DNA of 64,000 nt from Zygnema cylindricum (GCA_037447655.1 JBBHKE010000624.1:61451-125450), one strand, 5' to 3'; shown: positions 46,401 through 57,905, numbered from the stretch's first letter. The notes: a model not told the origin generated them from the sequence alone. Made by a program: numbers and translations.

Positions 46401-48413
46401 GCTGCGGGATCTCGTCTGGTAAGACTCATTGAAATCATAAACTTCGTTTGTTGAGATTTTTTTGCAAAGAATGTGGTAGGGATTTAAACTCACAACGCTG
46501 TATGGGGCTGAGTGCCCCCTGTTTGAAAAAATGTTTTTTATCTCGGCGTCGACTGTCAAGGCTCAATGTGGAAGCTCGAGTCATTTTTTTTGTTTCCGTT
46601 TCATCAATCAATTTTTGTTGGGAAACGATGTTGGGCAGTCTCTTTAAGTTTTGGTGATGAAAAGGGTTTTTTTTCCATAAAGACCATGCATCAAGAAAGA
46701 ACAAAAAGAAACGACAATATTTGCCTTGATTAACTGTTTCATGCCTTTAACTCTGAAGTGTACTTATACGTAGGTTTGTATGAAAACAACTCAAGTGACG
46801 ACGAAAGAACAGTGAGCAGAGAGCTTTGGGTCATTATTTTACAAAAATTGGCCTCTGTGAAAAAATAGTCGTCTTTCCATGCGTCCCACTAGACAAAATA
46901 AACTGAACAGCTCGGGAATGGCCTTTAAATGGCTGGTTTGATCAGAAAACTCTGTCAATGTGTCTTCATATTTATATTTTCAAAAACCAGATTTTTGCTG
47001 TAATATATTTTTGGTCGTCAAAGCGATCTTTTCTCCCCATCATCCCAGTAACTACATAAAATGGATTTTTCAGCGGAATCCATGCAGACACTATACCAAC
47101 CCAAACAGAGTTCTGAGTCACTTTTCTCTCCTATATAAGCACTCACAAAAATTACGGTATCTTGTTAAGCACGGATTGAAAGCACATGTTACTTGTTTGA
47201 GAGGTCAATGAAGCAAATGAAACTTTGTTCAGTATATAATTTTTTTAGTATAGTTTTGTACTTGACGTGTTTGCATTTATCGCCCCGTAGATGGTTTTGA
47301 GACTGTGTGTACGGTAGTGTGGGTGTGTGTGTGTGAGTTCCCCCTTTTTTTTAAGGGTTCTTTTGGTAGGCTGTTAGACTTACTGCTTTTAAATTGTGGG
47401 AAGGTGTCTTACCCAAAATGTTGGTTCTTGTTGTTACTTCGGAGTATATGCAGTTTCGGATTCACATTTTTGAGACACAATAGTATGAAAAGGAAGTAGT
47501 GATTGATTATAAGGTTTACTTGCAAGACCTTTCTTTACAAACATGAGGGGTGTGCACCGTACAGAGTATTGACAAATATTCTGTACACCCTCTGATGGAC
47601 CATGTAGCATATATGCTTCTCATTCGACTTCCTCCACCCACTGGAAATGTGTCTACCCGAAAATGTTTCATTTGGTGGTTTTATTTTTATTCTATTTTCC
47701 GATTACCGGCTTTTGTTTTATGCTGATTTAAAAGGGTAGAGCTTTTGCTCATAATTTAGTGCCTCAGATTTTGTTTTTTTCGACGAGAATCACTCGTTTA
47801 TTTTTAATGGGGATGGGGATGGGGGCTGATTTTTGTCTTATTGTAGCTGTGGGCCATGAGCCGAGATGGTGCCGTCCCTTTCTCGTCCATCTGGGTGTAT
47901 GTTACCCCTCAAGGGAGAGTTCCCCTTTTATCTCTCCTTCTCACTACAGTTGCCTCTATATCCTTTTCTCTTCCGCTCTGTTGGAACGCAGTTGTATTCA
48001 ACGCCTTAACTTCTATCACGGCTATCGCCACCTATTTGGGGTACCTCCTTCCCATATTTCTGAAGTTGACATATGGACGGAAACGATTCCCGTCCGGTCC
48101 TCTAAGTTTGGGAAGATGGAGTCCAATTGTAAATATTATCGCGTTGTTTTGGATCTCGTTCGTCTCTTTCCTATTTTGTTTGCCCAAAATGTTTCCGGCC
48201 AATTGGGAAACTCTCAACTATGTCCCTATTACTTTCGCGGCTCTATTTGTCGCTGTCACACTGCCTTGGGTTCTCCCTCAAGTCCTGTTCGATTTCAGAG
48301 GGGGACCTGGAAACTATGGAAAAGGACAACTTGCCAAACTTTACAGTGGTGTTAGTCAATCGCTTTCTGACAAGACGCATGATTGGTCCGGTGTGCTCAA
48401 TGATCGTAGATAG
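39458..48413 (+). CDS. BAT1/GABA-permease-type amino acid transporter
   Basis: A membrane transporter of the APC superfamily, amino acid/choline/GABA permease family. Plant members such as BAT1 move amino acids or GABA; the substrate here is not shown. Six exons: 39458-39580, 40135-40317, 41336-41412, 41649-42167, 46229-46418, 47847-48413. All introns are GT-AG and phases close to 552 residues, close to the family's usual length. Landmarks: [11 protein letters not shown] (residues ~31-41), LAEILSAFP (end of exon 2), [15 protein letters not shown] across the exon 3/4 join, [41 protein letters not shown], and [20 protein letters not shown] near the C-terminus. Hydrophobic segments throughout fit about 12 helices. 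The ATG is the first after an in-frame stop, with G at +4. A 21-base unit encoding SLSSMEP is doubled near the N-terminus. YFW after GG(L/I) in relatives is YQQ here. Neighbours are transposons. Confidence 0.9.
40330..40795 (+). repeat. (CCCTCT)n tract in intron 2
   Basis: Pure CTCCCT hexamers for ~226 bp (about 40497-40722, ~37 units), with imperfect CT-rich flanks on both sides. It starts ~13 bases after the exon 2 donor and lies wholly in the intron. Long Ser-Pro or Leu-Pro frames are translations of the repeat. The complementary strand is (GGGAGA)n. Confidence 0.95.
43015..43440. repeat. ~51-bp minisatellite with palindromic units
   Basis: About eight units anchored on GCCGTGCGTCGGCAGTAC (near 43066, 43117, 43166, 43217, 43267, 43312, 43363, 43414). 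Each contains GGCAGTACATACTGCC, two 7-base arms around CA. Further diverged units follow at 43628-43730, beyond the MITE end. Overlapping frames rich in [10 protein letters not shown] are repeat artefacts. Confidence 0.9.
43441..43625. mobile_element. MITE right part inside the minisatellite
   Basis: Ends ACTAATAACGATTCGCGGTG followed by TA, the right terminus of the TA MITE family. The interior shares the GTCTGACAT...CACCACACTATTT stretch with copies 2 and 3. The left terminus is not recognisable. Confidence 0.6.
43741..45168. mobile_element. possible larger TA MITE or composite in intron 4
   Basis: A left end CACCGTGAATCGCTATTAGC at 43741 follows TA. A right end that in reverse reads CACCGTGGATCGCTATTG is at 45168 before TA. 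It encloses the complete copy 44375-44573, so it may be an old element with later insertions or neighbouring half copies. 44963-45168 could alone be a copy with a damaged left end. Confidence 0.45.
44375..44573. mobile_element. TA-flanked MITE (copy 4)
   Basis: Ends CACCGTGAATCGTTATTAG and (reversed) CACCTTGAATCGTTATTAG with TA on both sides. 199 bp. Shares with copy 1 an unbroken stretch including the hairpin at 44468-44492 and the following TCTT. Confidence 0.8.
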
Positions 48414-49800
48414 TGTGGACAAACTTTATGTCGTGCCTCGACTGTATATAGGCCAAATGTACAAATGTACAAATGTACTCCATTTGACAAGTTAGTTTAT
48501 GTTATTTTTTTGCTATTTAATTTATATAATTTTGTTCTCGCTTCTTTCCCTTTGTTGAGAACTTAATGAGCAGTCAATGTCAGCCACGTATCTGATTGAA
48601 TATGGCTCTGATTGGACAATCCGCAAAAGCGTGCTACTGGACAGATTAGAAAACAGACAAGCAACCAGACTGCCAAAAATCAGCTTTCACACAATCGGAT
48701 AGAAATTAAGAAATAAATCTTGACTGACAAACCTGCCTAAAAACTAGATTGAAAAACTGCACTGAAAGCTTCATTGAAAAAACAGGATTGAAAAAACCAG
48801 ATTGAAACAACAAGATTGGAAAGACGAGTGGAAAAACCGGATTGAAAAAATCAGAGTGAGAATTGGATTCGGCAATTGAATTGGAAATCGCATAAGTTGC
48901 GTCACCTGTGAGGTAAACAACTGACAATGGCTAAGCGCCGCAGCATCTTTTGCAAAGTTGCGATCAGGACAAGCTTTGTATCGCTTTTTTTCCCTTTTGT
49001 GTATTTTGCTTGGAAACATCATGTTTCTTACATCAATACCTTGTTAGAAGGTGGCTAACAAATCAAATGCGTTTGAGGACCCTCTCCTTATTTTGGACAG
49101 TTTCATTTTGTAACTGTTTTTTTATTTTATTTTATTTTTCTGGTTGGTACAACTCTCGCATTGGTTAGATTATAGCGATTGCATACAAAATTGACATGTG
49201 TCCCAGAAGCTCAAAGAATAATCGATACATGTGACAGCTGTTCAGTCTGTGTTATCTCCGGAGAATTCACAGAATACTTTTATCTTTTGTCCGTGGTCAT
49301 TCACTTCATTTCTGATAACAGCAAAAGGGCGTAAAAAGCGTACGTCAAAAGTGTACACTAATTAGCGATACACGGTGTACCTTTTACTGTATGCGTGTCT
49401 TGGTTGCCCTTAAGCGAGCGCAAGCCGAGACTCTCATTCGACAAAGCACTCTCATTCGATTAAGCGGAGCCACCTAGATCTTCCACCAAGGGATCCAATT
49501 CATATCCATGACCTTCGAGAGTGTGGATTTTAGTCGTGGGTGGTCATGTAGTGAAGGGATTTTCTTTTTGTGGGGGGGCATCTTTGGCAGGTTTAATTAG
49601 TTTTGGTGGTTAATTGCTTTAGTTAATGTTGACTTTTCGTTTTTCCTCTATGCATTATTATTTGTTGACTCTTATAGTCTTCCATTGTTATATTTTATTT
49701 TTTTGACCCCTTTTGTACCCTAATGAGTTTTAAATCGCGAGTGTTGAATCACGTTCCTCTCCTGGGAGGGTAGTCGAGGGTATGTGCGAGTAGTGTTGGA
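48414..49800. other. downstream of the transporter; small degenerate repeat
   Basis: No gene. At about 48740-48855 a GATTGAAAAAACCAG-like unit of ~16 bases recurs six to seven times. At 49350-49380 GTACACTAATTAGCG followed by CGGTGTAC looks like fused ends of the TA MITE. AATAAA near 48711 could serve as a polyadenylation signal for the transporter, but this is not established. Confidence 0.4.
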
Positions 49801-49806
49801 CAATTA

Positions 49807-50756
49807 GGGTACTTTTGCATGTGCTAAAGTTACAGTTATTTTTTGTCGTTTTTCTCCATAACTTCGAAAAAAACGAGAAAATCCGCAGCCGTACCAAAAA
49901 ATTGAAATTACCACCGTACAAGTTGCGTTACCTTGAAACTATATATGTACTGCACTTTGTTGTCTAGCGCGAAGCAATTTGTCGTCTAGCACATATCGAC
50001 CCACTTTTGCGTCCTTCCATCTCATGTTCAAACTTTACATAAGATCACCTCGCGAGGTGATTTTATGTAAAGTTCCATGAGGCGAGCGAATAGGCACATG
50101 TCTTCGCATGTGTCTGAAGTTTTTGACAATTTTTGAGTGCGAAGTACCAAAAAAAAAATCCACTGCACGTTTCTAGCCTGTGCGTGACTTTTTTCCGTGC
50201 GCTTTTTCCCGTGTCTCGACCAACGAACGCCATTTTACAAAACCGAAGTCCGTGAAAGCGTCTCTCTCTCTATCTCTCCCTCTCCCACAACCGCGTCTAT
50301 CACACAATTCTTGCAATGAAAAACGTCAATAATGGTATCAAATGAAATATCTCTAAAAACGATTTTTTTTTACTATCTTTGGCCGTATTTTGATAGCAAG
50401 TAGAGTGAGAAAAGACTAAAAAACAAAATCGGTAAACCATGGCGGGAAGTTTTAGAATTTGTGACGGCGACGCTGTCATAAGTTGAGCGTGACGTCAAAA
50501 TGTCACAAACTCTAAATATCTACAATGTCACAAGTAGGTAGACGTCTACAATCGTCGCTATTTTGTAAACGTCATCAATTGTCGCGAGTTTTGTAGTCGT
50601 CTACAACCGTCACAAATTACACCCACATCTACATCCGTCACAATCTGAAGTAACGATTCCATTTCTTTACATACAAATGCTCTAAAAGTAGTACAGATAA
50701 TCTTCGCTAAAAACAAAGTTACAAGATTAAAGTTTCGGTTACATGCGAAAGTACCC
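49807..50756. mobile_element. Harbinger-like element E1
   Basis: Ends GGGTACTTTTGCATGTG and (reversed) GGGTACTTTCGCATGTAAC, flanked by TTA on both sides (49804-49806, 50757-50759). 950 bp without coding capacity. Contains the palindrome at 50044-50061 and subterminal motifs of the type GTCTACAACCGTCAC. Confidence 0.85.
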
Positions 50757-50895
50757 TTAGAGTCGTTGCAAATTCGACACATTTAAGGTCGCAATGGTTT
50801 CGTATTTTGCGGCCGACTTAGGGTGCGGCCCCATGTGGCTAAGTTCGGGTTTTTTTTTGTCGTTTACCTTTATAACTTAGCGCCGTACTGCCTAA

Positions 50896-51830
50896 GGGCG
50901 TGTTCCCTTGTGTTCAAGTAAGGGTTTTTTTCCGCCGTTTTCACAAAAAATGGGACTTCCAACGAGAAAATATTACGCGTACGAAAAATGGGCAAAAACA
51001 CAAGTACATTTTGCGTCATCTTGGAACTTGAAGGTACGGCAATTTGGCGTTATTATCATCGCGACCCATTTCCAGCTCATCTTCACACTTGTAATGGAAT
51101 CAAATCGCGATCTGATTTTAACCAAAATAACACCCTATCGACGAATAGAAAGCAGGTATTGCACGCGTGAAACATCTTCGAAAATTTTTGAACGAGGGAG
51201 AGTACACGCTATTTTTTTCCATGCTCGTCACGCGCATGTACGTACAAAAATGACAAGCATGTACGGAAAAAAAATCGTTGGGGTCTCTGACCTCCACTTT
51301 CATTCATGGGTCCTTTGCAAAAATTTACAACGTCCTCGTCTCTCCCCATCTTTTTCATTGGACCGCTTCTCTCTCTCATCTCTAAATGAAATGCAGCAAT
51401 AATAGTATCAAATGAAAGATATATATTTTTTCTCTTTTTTTTTAATATTTTTGGTCTCATGTGGTCTCATGTTAATGGCATATCGAATGATAAATGGTAA
51501 GAAAAAGAAATCGGGAAGTCATGGCGGAAAGTTTACGTGTTGATGACGTCACAAGGTAGCATGACTTAATGTCACAAAAAACTCGACGTCTACAACCGTC
51601 GCCGTTTTTGTAGACGTCACTAATTTTAGGAAGTTTCGTAGTCGTCTACAGTTCGTTTCGTACTATCGTAGGCTGTCGCATATTTTGTAGACGCCTACAA
51701 CTGTCACATATTTGAAGTAATGAAGGCGCTAGTACTGATTGACATTGGAACACTTTGAAAAGTACACCGTAAAATCTGCGCTAAAATCCAAAGTAGCATT
51801 TCAAAGTTCCGGTTACATAGGAACACGCCC
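50896..51830. mobile_element. Harbinger-like element E3 in E2
   Basis: Ends GGGCGTGTTCCCTTGTG and (reversed) GGGCGTGTTCCTATGTAAC, with TAA on both sides (50893-50895, 51831-51833). 935 bp. Its left half closely resembles 33330-33990. Confidence 0.9.
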
Positions 51831-51891
51831 TAAGTTGCAACCGTAGAAATCACAAATTTGTAAACTACAATTTGCGTCATTCTCGAACTTA

Positions 51892-53683
51892 TGGCACTTT
51901 CCCATGTGCTAAAGTTACAATTATTTTCTGTCGTTTTCCTCTATAACTTGGAAAAAAACGAGAAAATCTGCAACCATACCAAAAAAATGAAAATACGACC
52001 GTACAAGTTGCGTTACCTTAAAACTTTATATATACTGCAGTTAGTCGTTTAGCGCGATGCAATTTGTTGTCTAGCGCGTTTCGAGCCACTTTTGCGTCCT
52101 TTCAGCTCATCTTCAAACTTTATATAAAATCACCTCGAGAGGTGATTTTAATTATAGTTCCATGAGGTGAGCGAATAGGCAGATGCTATCGCAGGTGTCG
52201 ATTTTTGTTGACAATTTTTGTGTGCGGAGTACCAAAAAAAAAACCCAGTGCACGTTTCCAGGTTGTGCGTGACTTTTTTTCGTACGCTTTTTTACGTACA
52301 GTGGCCGTGGAGGGGTCTCGACCAACGAACGCCATTTCGCGAAAGTGAAGCCCGTGAAAGCGCCCCTCTCTCTCTCCCTCTCCCACTACCACGTCTGTCT
52401 CACAATTCTTTGCAACTAAAAACGTCAATAATGGGATTAAATGAAAGATCTCTGAAAACGATTTCTTTTGACTATCTTTGGGCGTATCTTGATGGCAAGT
52501 AGAGTGAGAAAAGACAAAAAAAAAATCGGGAAACCATTGGGGAAAGTTTTAGAATACGTGACATTGGCGTTGTCATAGTTGAGCGTGACGTGCGTGACGT
52601 CATAATGTCACAAACCCTAAACATCTGTAATGCCTCCACGTCGACAATGTGGCGTACATACATTGCGAAGTGATAGAAACTGTTCAGCGTGCCGGTGGGC
52701 GTCTGAAATTGAAGTCGAGTGGAAGTTTCGCAACATTTTGTGTACCGTTTATTTGTCACATGTTTCGTTACATGTCTACGCTTATCACTTTTTGAAGTAA
52801 CATGTTAGGGTATGGCCCCAAGTGGCTAAGTTCGGGTTTTTTTGCTGTCGTTTTCCTTTCAAACTTAGCGCCGTACTGCGTAAGCTGCGACCGTACGAAG
52901 AAATCGCAAATTTATTGAGTACAATTTGCGTCATCCGCGAACTTAGGATGTACGAAAATTTGTCCTATTGCATTTTTTCGACCCATTGTCACGTCATCTT
53001 CAAACTTATCATAAACCACATCGGCAATGTGTTTTAAGCAAAGTAAAACCAATAGGAAAACATATTCCCACGTGTGAAATGTTTTTATAAGTTTTTGACG
53101 ACGAAAAAAATTACAGGGTTTTTTTTTGTCCGCTTGCATGTTATACGGCTTTTTTTTTGCATGGTCTCAATGCTGCAATGTTATTTCACGCAAAGTTGAA
53201 GAATCTGCGAAGGTGAAAAAGCTGCGAAGTCATGGCGGCCGGACAGCAGAGGTTTGCGCAAAGGCATGTCGTGCGGCCACGGCTGCAAGGCTGGACGTCT
53301 ACAATATCACGCAATGACATGCGACATACCAAATCCGCAAATTGTTTCAAAAATTACGATGTGTCTTGCAACGCTTCAAAAAGTTTCGAAAAAATACGGT
53401 GCGGCAAAGACAAATTGTACACGGTGACAACCGTCACAGGTATTGTCGACGTATACAATCGTCACAAACTTAAGTAACAATTTCGAGTAAACACATAGAG
53501 ACACCTGAAATCCGTGTCCGCCGGATCCGCGCTAAAATACAAAGTAAGTTCTCTAAGTTATACATACATGGGGCCGTACCCTTATTTGCGCTTACATCGC
53601 AATGCTCTGAAAGCTGTAGGGAGAATCTTCGCTAGAAACAAAGTTACAAGATTAAAGTTTCGGTTACATGGGGGAAAGTGCCC
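51892..53683. mobile_element. Harbinger-like element E4 in E2
   Basis: Left end TGGCACTTTCCCATGTGC (first G changed), right end reversed GGGCACTTTCCCCCATGTAA, TTA on both sides. Without the nested E5 it is about 1.0 kb. E5 itself shows the uninterrupted target (GCGAACTTAGGATGTACG). Confidence 0.85.
52808..53581. mobile_element. Harbinger-like element E5 in E4
   Basis: Ends GGGTATGGCCCCAAGTGGC and (reversed) GGGTACGGCCCCATGTATG, TTA on both sides (52805-52807, 53582-53584). 774 bp, same subfamily as E2. Confidence 0.9.
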
Positions 53684-54207
53684 TTAGGATGTACAAAATT
53701 TATCATCTTGCGTTTTTTCGGCCCACTGTCACGTCATCTTCAAACTTATCATAAACAACATCGGCAATGTGTTTTAAGCTAAGTAAAACCGTTTACACCA
53801 ATAGGAAAGCATACTCCCACGTGTGAAAGTTTTCGAAATTTTTTGACGAAAGAAAAAAGTACAGGGTTTTTGCACGTTGTACGGTTTTTTTTTAAGGGGT
53901 CTCGATGGTGGTGTGTCATTTCACGGAAAGTGGAAAGTCTGCGAAGGTGGAAAATCTGCGCAGTCGCCCCTGCTCCTCGCACTCACTGTCACTCTCACCT
54001 CGTGCCCTATTCGCCCCTTCGAGTTACACCACTCCGCATTCTGCCACAAGTTGGCTTTAAGTGCAACAAGAGGGAGCGAGAGGAAATTTTCAGAGCGACG
54101 TTTTCTCACCACCGCGCAAGGTATAAAAGCACTACTTCCACCATTTGAAAATCACTACAACATAAAGGTGAAGGAGTCGGATATTGTGAGATTTTCGTTT
54201 GAGGTAG

Positions 54208-54565
54208 AACTGGTGGAGGAGTTACACTGGAGATACGTTTCAACGGAATTGAAAGAATGTTTAACCGTTTTTTAGACCATTTTTGAAAAACTAAAGAATT
54301 TTTTTGTTTCACATTCATTTTTTGATTTCATTATTTTCAACTGGTGGAGGAGTTACACTGGAGATACGTTTCAACGGAATTGAAAGAATGTTCAACCGTT
54401 TTTTAGACCATTTTTGAAAAACTAAAGAAAATTTTTGTTTCACATTCATTTTTTGATTTCATTATTTTCAGCTTCAAATTCAATTTTTGATTCCTTTACA
54501 GTTACAATTTCGTTATTTTCAACTTCAAATTCAATTTTTGATTCCTTTACAGTTACAATTTCAGG
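54208..54565. repeat. tandem duplications (131 bp and ~52 bp)
   Basis: A 131-base unit starting AACTGGTGGAGGAGTTACAC occurs at 54208 and 54339 with few differences. Directly after it a ~52-base unit (CTTCAAATTCAATTTTTGAT) occurs twice, at about 54472-54565. No gene visible. Confidence 0.8.
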
Positions 54566-54569
54566 TGAA

Positions 54570-55525
54570 GATTCAGTTTCAGTTATATATACGATTTACA
54601 GTTTTAAATTCAAATCCACTCGCACTTTTGTTTCAATTTAGTTTTTCATGCAGATTCTTTGTCGACCTTAGTAACATGTTCCAGTTGCAGTTTTCTAAAT
54701 TTTGAAGTCTTCTGTCAAGAAAACAACTCAATTATTCCTTTTCATATTATATTTTTTGAACCTTTTTGTTGTTTTAAGATCCATTTACATAATATTTTTC
54801 AAACATTTTTGGACTGTTTTTAGTGTAAAGCTAATATTACTCTTATTTGAGTGGTTTCCAAGGATTTAGATCTCATATGCTTTCATTTTTTAGAAGATTA
54901 TACATTGTGATATTTGCTTCAGAGCTTCAATTTTCCATTTTTTTTACTCTATTTTGTCATTTTTCAGTTTAAATTCTGTTCACAAATGATAATTAAATTA
55001 CATCTTGTATTTCGTTTTCAATATTAGTTGTTGATTCAGTTTTGATTTCTCTAAATCCATTTCCAATCTAATTTTTTCCGTCTACCTTTTTTAAGACAAA
55101 TCCAAACCAGTAGTTTAAAACCAAAAAAACATTTTTTCTGCTCTGTTTCAGTTTCCTAATTTCCTCCACTACAATTTTGGTCCAAACTACAAGTCTCTAT
55201 AATCGTTCTCACTTTCTCCATATATGTTACTCTTTCCATCTCCTCCCACCTGTCAAAATCACACTAAATCCTTCAAACTACTTTGCTCTCCATTTTCAGT
55301 TTCAGTTAGTGATTCACTTTTGCTTTCCGTAAATATATTTCCAATCCAATTTTGTCCGTCTACCTTTTGTAGGACAAATCTAAACATGTAGTTTAAAACA
55401 AAAAAAACATTTTTTTTGCTGTGTTTCTGTTTCCTATTTTCCTGTTGAATCAAAGCTCCATGGTCAACTCTTTATCTTACTTCTTTTCTTGCTAACTTTA
55501 AACAATGAATAAAGTGTAGACACCA
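54570..55525. other. AT-rich, no recognisable gene
   Basis: T-rich sequence with low-complexity stretches. I see no family or coding region. CAATTTTGTCCGTCTACCTTTT-like wording occurs twice (near 55070 and 55350), so part is a diverged ~300-base duplication. Confidence 0.4.
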
Positions 55526-55527
55526 TG

Positions 55528-55747
55528 GGTAAACTGTTGCTTCAAATAACAACCTTGTTATGATAAAATATAGTTTCGTCCACAGGGGCCTTCATCGATT
55601 GACATGTGTGGCATATTTGTTATTTGACTTCCGAGGTGGTAAACTGTTGCTTCAAATAACAACCTTGTTATGATAAAATATAGTTTCGTCCACAGTGGCC
55701 TTCATCGATTGACATGTGTGGCATATTTGTTATTTGACTTCCGAGGT
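55528..55747. repeat. 110-bp tandem duplication
   Basis: GGTAAACTGTTGCTTCAAAT begins at 55528 and again at 55638; the two 110-base units are almost identical, so the duplication is young. Confidence 0.9.
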
Positions 55748-55872
55748 GGACATAGTTGCCTTCAGTGTGCAAGATAAAAAAAACTAGTGATGAACCTCGT
55801 GAAAGTTAAGTATTTACTTTTTTTGAGAATGGCTCTAATAGGCCAGCCTGGGATACAATTTTGGGCATACAT

Positions 55873-56061
55873 GCAAAATCAGCTCGAGAAGGTGTCATGG
55901 TTCGATAATACAACAATCCGGAGCTCAAGGACTACATCCGTATCTCTATCGGGAAGTCGAAGCAAAGCGAGTTGTTGCTAGTTGTTCTAGAGAGCTGTGT
56001 TAGAGAGACTGCCGGTGGAGGCCTAAGGGGATTTTTGTTTCACGATGAAACGGTCAAATAG
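55873..56061 (+). pseudogene. histidinol-phosphate aminotransferase C-terminal fragment
   Basis: The frame reads AKSAREGVMVR, a stop, then YNNPELKDYIRISIGKSKQS and ELLLVVLESC. This matches the C-terminal end of HisC/HPA proteins (histidine biosynthesis, PLP-dependent), where a GVMVR-Y-N segment is followed by an L-x-x-Y-I/V-R-V/I-S-x-G motif. A TAA at 55906-55908 interrupts it, and the frame ends at a stop at 56059-56061 after extra residues. No upstream part is recognisable, so it is a captured or truncated fragment; a decayed terminal exon is the alternative. Confidence 0.6.
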
Positions 56062-56370
56062 TTTTCAGCTTGTTGATGGAGGCCAACTCAAGATTTTTCC
56101 ACATAGATAAGCCCTATATTATTGATAACAACAACAGGAAGAGTTTGGCAATGTCTGGTAGTGTCTCAATATTACTTTTACGAGTTGAAAAGGAGTTGCA
56201 ATACTTTTTTGGAAGGAGTTTATCAGGGTGGTCTTGGCAATCGTGGGTGGAATTGTTTGAAACCTTTATATGGGCAAATAAGAGCTATGTAAGCTCGTTC
56301 ATTTAGTAAAAATAAGAGAAGGTTAAATTTGTAATTTTCCATGTTTGTTAATACAAGGTGATGATTGCGT

Positions 56371-56679
56371 TCAATTGACTTGATTCTTATTTGAATTATT
56401 ATTCATTGAAGTCGCTTGAGGTGTATGGACCTTTTTTGAAATTTTTTCTCCATCGTGGTTAGTGCTTACTTGTTGGTTGTTTATAGTGACATTTTCTTCT
56501 TGTGGTGATAAGCCGGGTGGGGGAGGCCATCTCAAAGACTTGGGAGGGAGGCCTCTGTTCCTTTGGTGATTATGTTTGACGAGTTCTACCAGATGGGCAA
56601 TTTTTGATTTACTTCTCAGCTTTGTATAAAGTTTGTGGTCAGTGGCTTGAGCTAGCTGTAGAGATAGTTCGGCTCCCAA
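56371..56679 (-). CDS. uncharacterised open frame, 102 codons
   Basis: Begins MGAELSLQLAQATDHKLYTK, then a basic stretch, a proline patch (LRWPPPPGLSPQEE) and an Asn/Lys-rich tail. No family recognised. The composition is more protein-like than neighbouring frames, but it has no homologue I can name; it may be chance or part of a transposon-derived gene. Confidence 0.25.
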   Translation of the reverse strand: MGAELSLQLAQATDHKLYTKLRSKSKIAHLVELVKHNHQRNRGLPPKSLRWPPPPGLSPQEENVTINNQQVSTNHDGEKISKKVHTPQATSMNNNSNKNQVN

Positions 56680-56997
56680 TCCGGTGGACCAACACCTACC
56701 AGCCTGGTTTAGGTTTTTGTGTTTTCATGTTTTTATCCTTTTCAAAATTTATTCCTGTCACATGTCACATAAGCCCGATTTAGCTGATGAACAAAAAAAA
56801 TCACGATTATCTTCATGATGGTGATGATAGAGAAGGATCTGTAAGGGGTTTGATGTAGGATTGTCAAATCAATTGTCTGTGCTTCTCATACGGGTGCTTC
56901 CTATGTGACTGCTTCCTTATAGGACATTACTTCAAAAGGCCAATTTTATAGTACACGTCGTTATCTAGACAAAGATTGTAGATAGACGCTCATGTCC

Positions 56998-57154
56998 AGT
57001 CACATTCTCATAATAGTAAGAAAAGTCACATTCTCATAATTGTAAGAAAAGTCACATTCTTAGAATTGTAGGAAAAGTCACATTCTCAGAATTGTAAGAA
57101 AAGTCACATTCTCATAATTGTAAGAAAAGTCACATTCTCAGAATTATAAGAAAA
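56998..57154. repeat. 26-bp tandem repeat, six copies
   Basis: Unit AGTCACATTCTCATAATTG followed by TAAGAAA, six nearly identical copies, just left of the copia C LTR. Confidence 0.9.
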
Positions 57155-57203
57155 GTCTTGGTGCAGAGTCAAGAGAGAAAAACAGAGCGGACGGGGGAGG
57201 AGG

Positions 57204-57883
57204 TGTTGTAGGTCATGGGCATAATGACTCGATTGCGATCCAATTCCACTTTGCGTCACACTTACACCAGCTGGGATTTTATCCCTGGAGGAGCAGGTGG
57301 AGCTTTAGTGCCAATATGAGCACTTGCAGGAGTTGAGCCATTGTTAGACATGTTAGCAAAAGCAAACCCAAAGATGAATACATATCAGACTAGATCAATG
57401 TTGTAAAATATGTAACTACAAATGAAAGAGGTCTTTCAACCAGACAAACATATACTACAGCCAAATCAAAGACAATAGAACACAAAACACCTTAAACTGC
57501 ACTTAGTGCTCTCATTTCCTTAACTCCGTGTAGAATGTACATTCTGTATCAACCTGATTGTTCCTAATTGAAATAAATATTCAAAAGATCTAAAAAACAT
57601 CTAAAACGTATGTACAGGGTTCAATTGAAAATCTACTGACAAAAATCTAAGTACTTGGACCAGAATTGTCTAGTAACAATATCTACACCCTAAAAATCCG
57701 GGAGATATGTTTCACGTCTACATTCATAGGCGGTCGTAAACACTAATTTACTCAAAGATAACTACTCGAGTAGATACTAACAATCCACACCAAATATAGC
57801 TAATATTGAATAGTTGGTGGTCCCAAAAAATTCTAAGTCCTAAACTCTAATTTCTAAGACTTACTTAAGCTTACTTTTCAATA
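57204..57883 (-). repeat. 3' LTR of copia C
   Basis: Plus-strand ends TGTTGTAGGTCATGGGC and TTTTCAATA; followed by CTCCCCTTAAG, the complement of the polypurine tract. Matches 63101-63781 from end to end. Confidence 0.85.
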
Positions 57884-57905
57884 CTCCCCTTAAGCTTTAG
57901 AAGAC

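Larger units (their letters stand above)
50821..53965. mobile_element. Harbinger-like element E2, host of nested copies
   Basis: Left end GGGTGCGGCCCCATGTGGC after TTA. The interior matches E5 (AACTTAGCGCCGTACTGC). It is interrupted by E3 and by E4 and resumes at 53687 with GGATGTACAAAATTTATC, equal to E5 sequence following the same TTA. Similarity to E5 fades near 53965; the right terminus is missing. Confidence 0.7.

Noticed and set aside
46455-46530. tRNA-like sequence on the minus strand in intron 5 (B-box-like GTTTAAATC)
   Set aside because: No A box at the right distance and no cloverleaf; too weak to call.
56062-56306. 78-codon frame after the aminotransferase fragment
   Set aside because: No family recognised and no splice context; probably chance.
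57350-57398. Start of a gag protein (MSNNGST) suggesting a tandem C element
   Set aside because: The same stretch occurs in both LTRs, and the primer-binding site at 63087-63100 shows that it lies inside the LTR.
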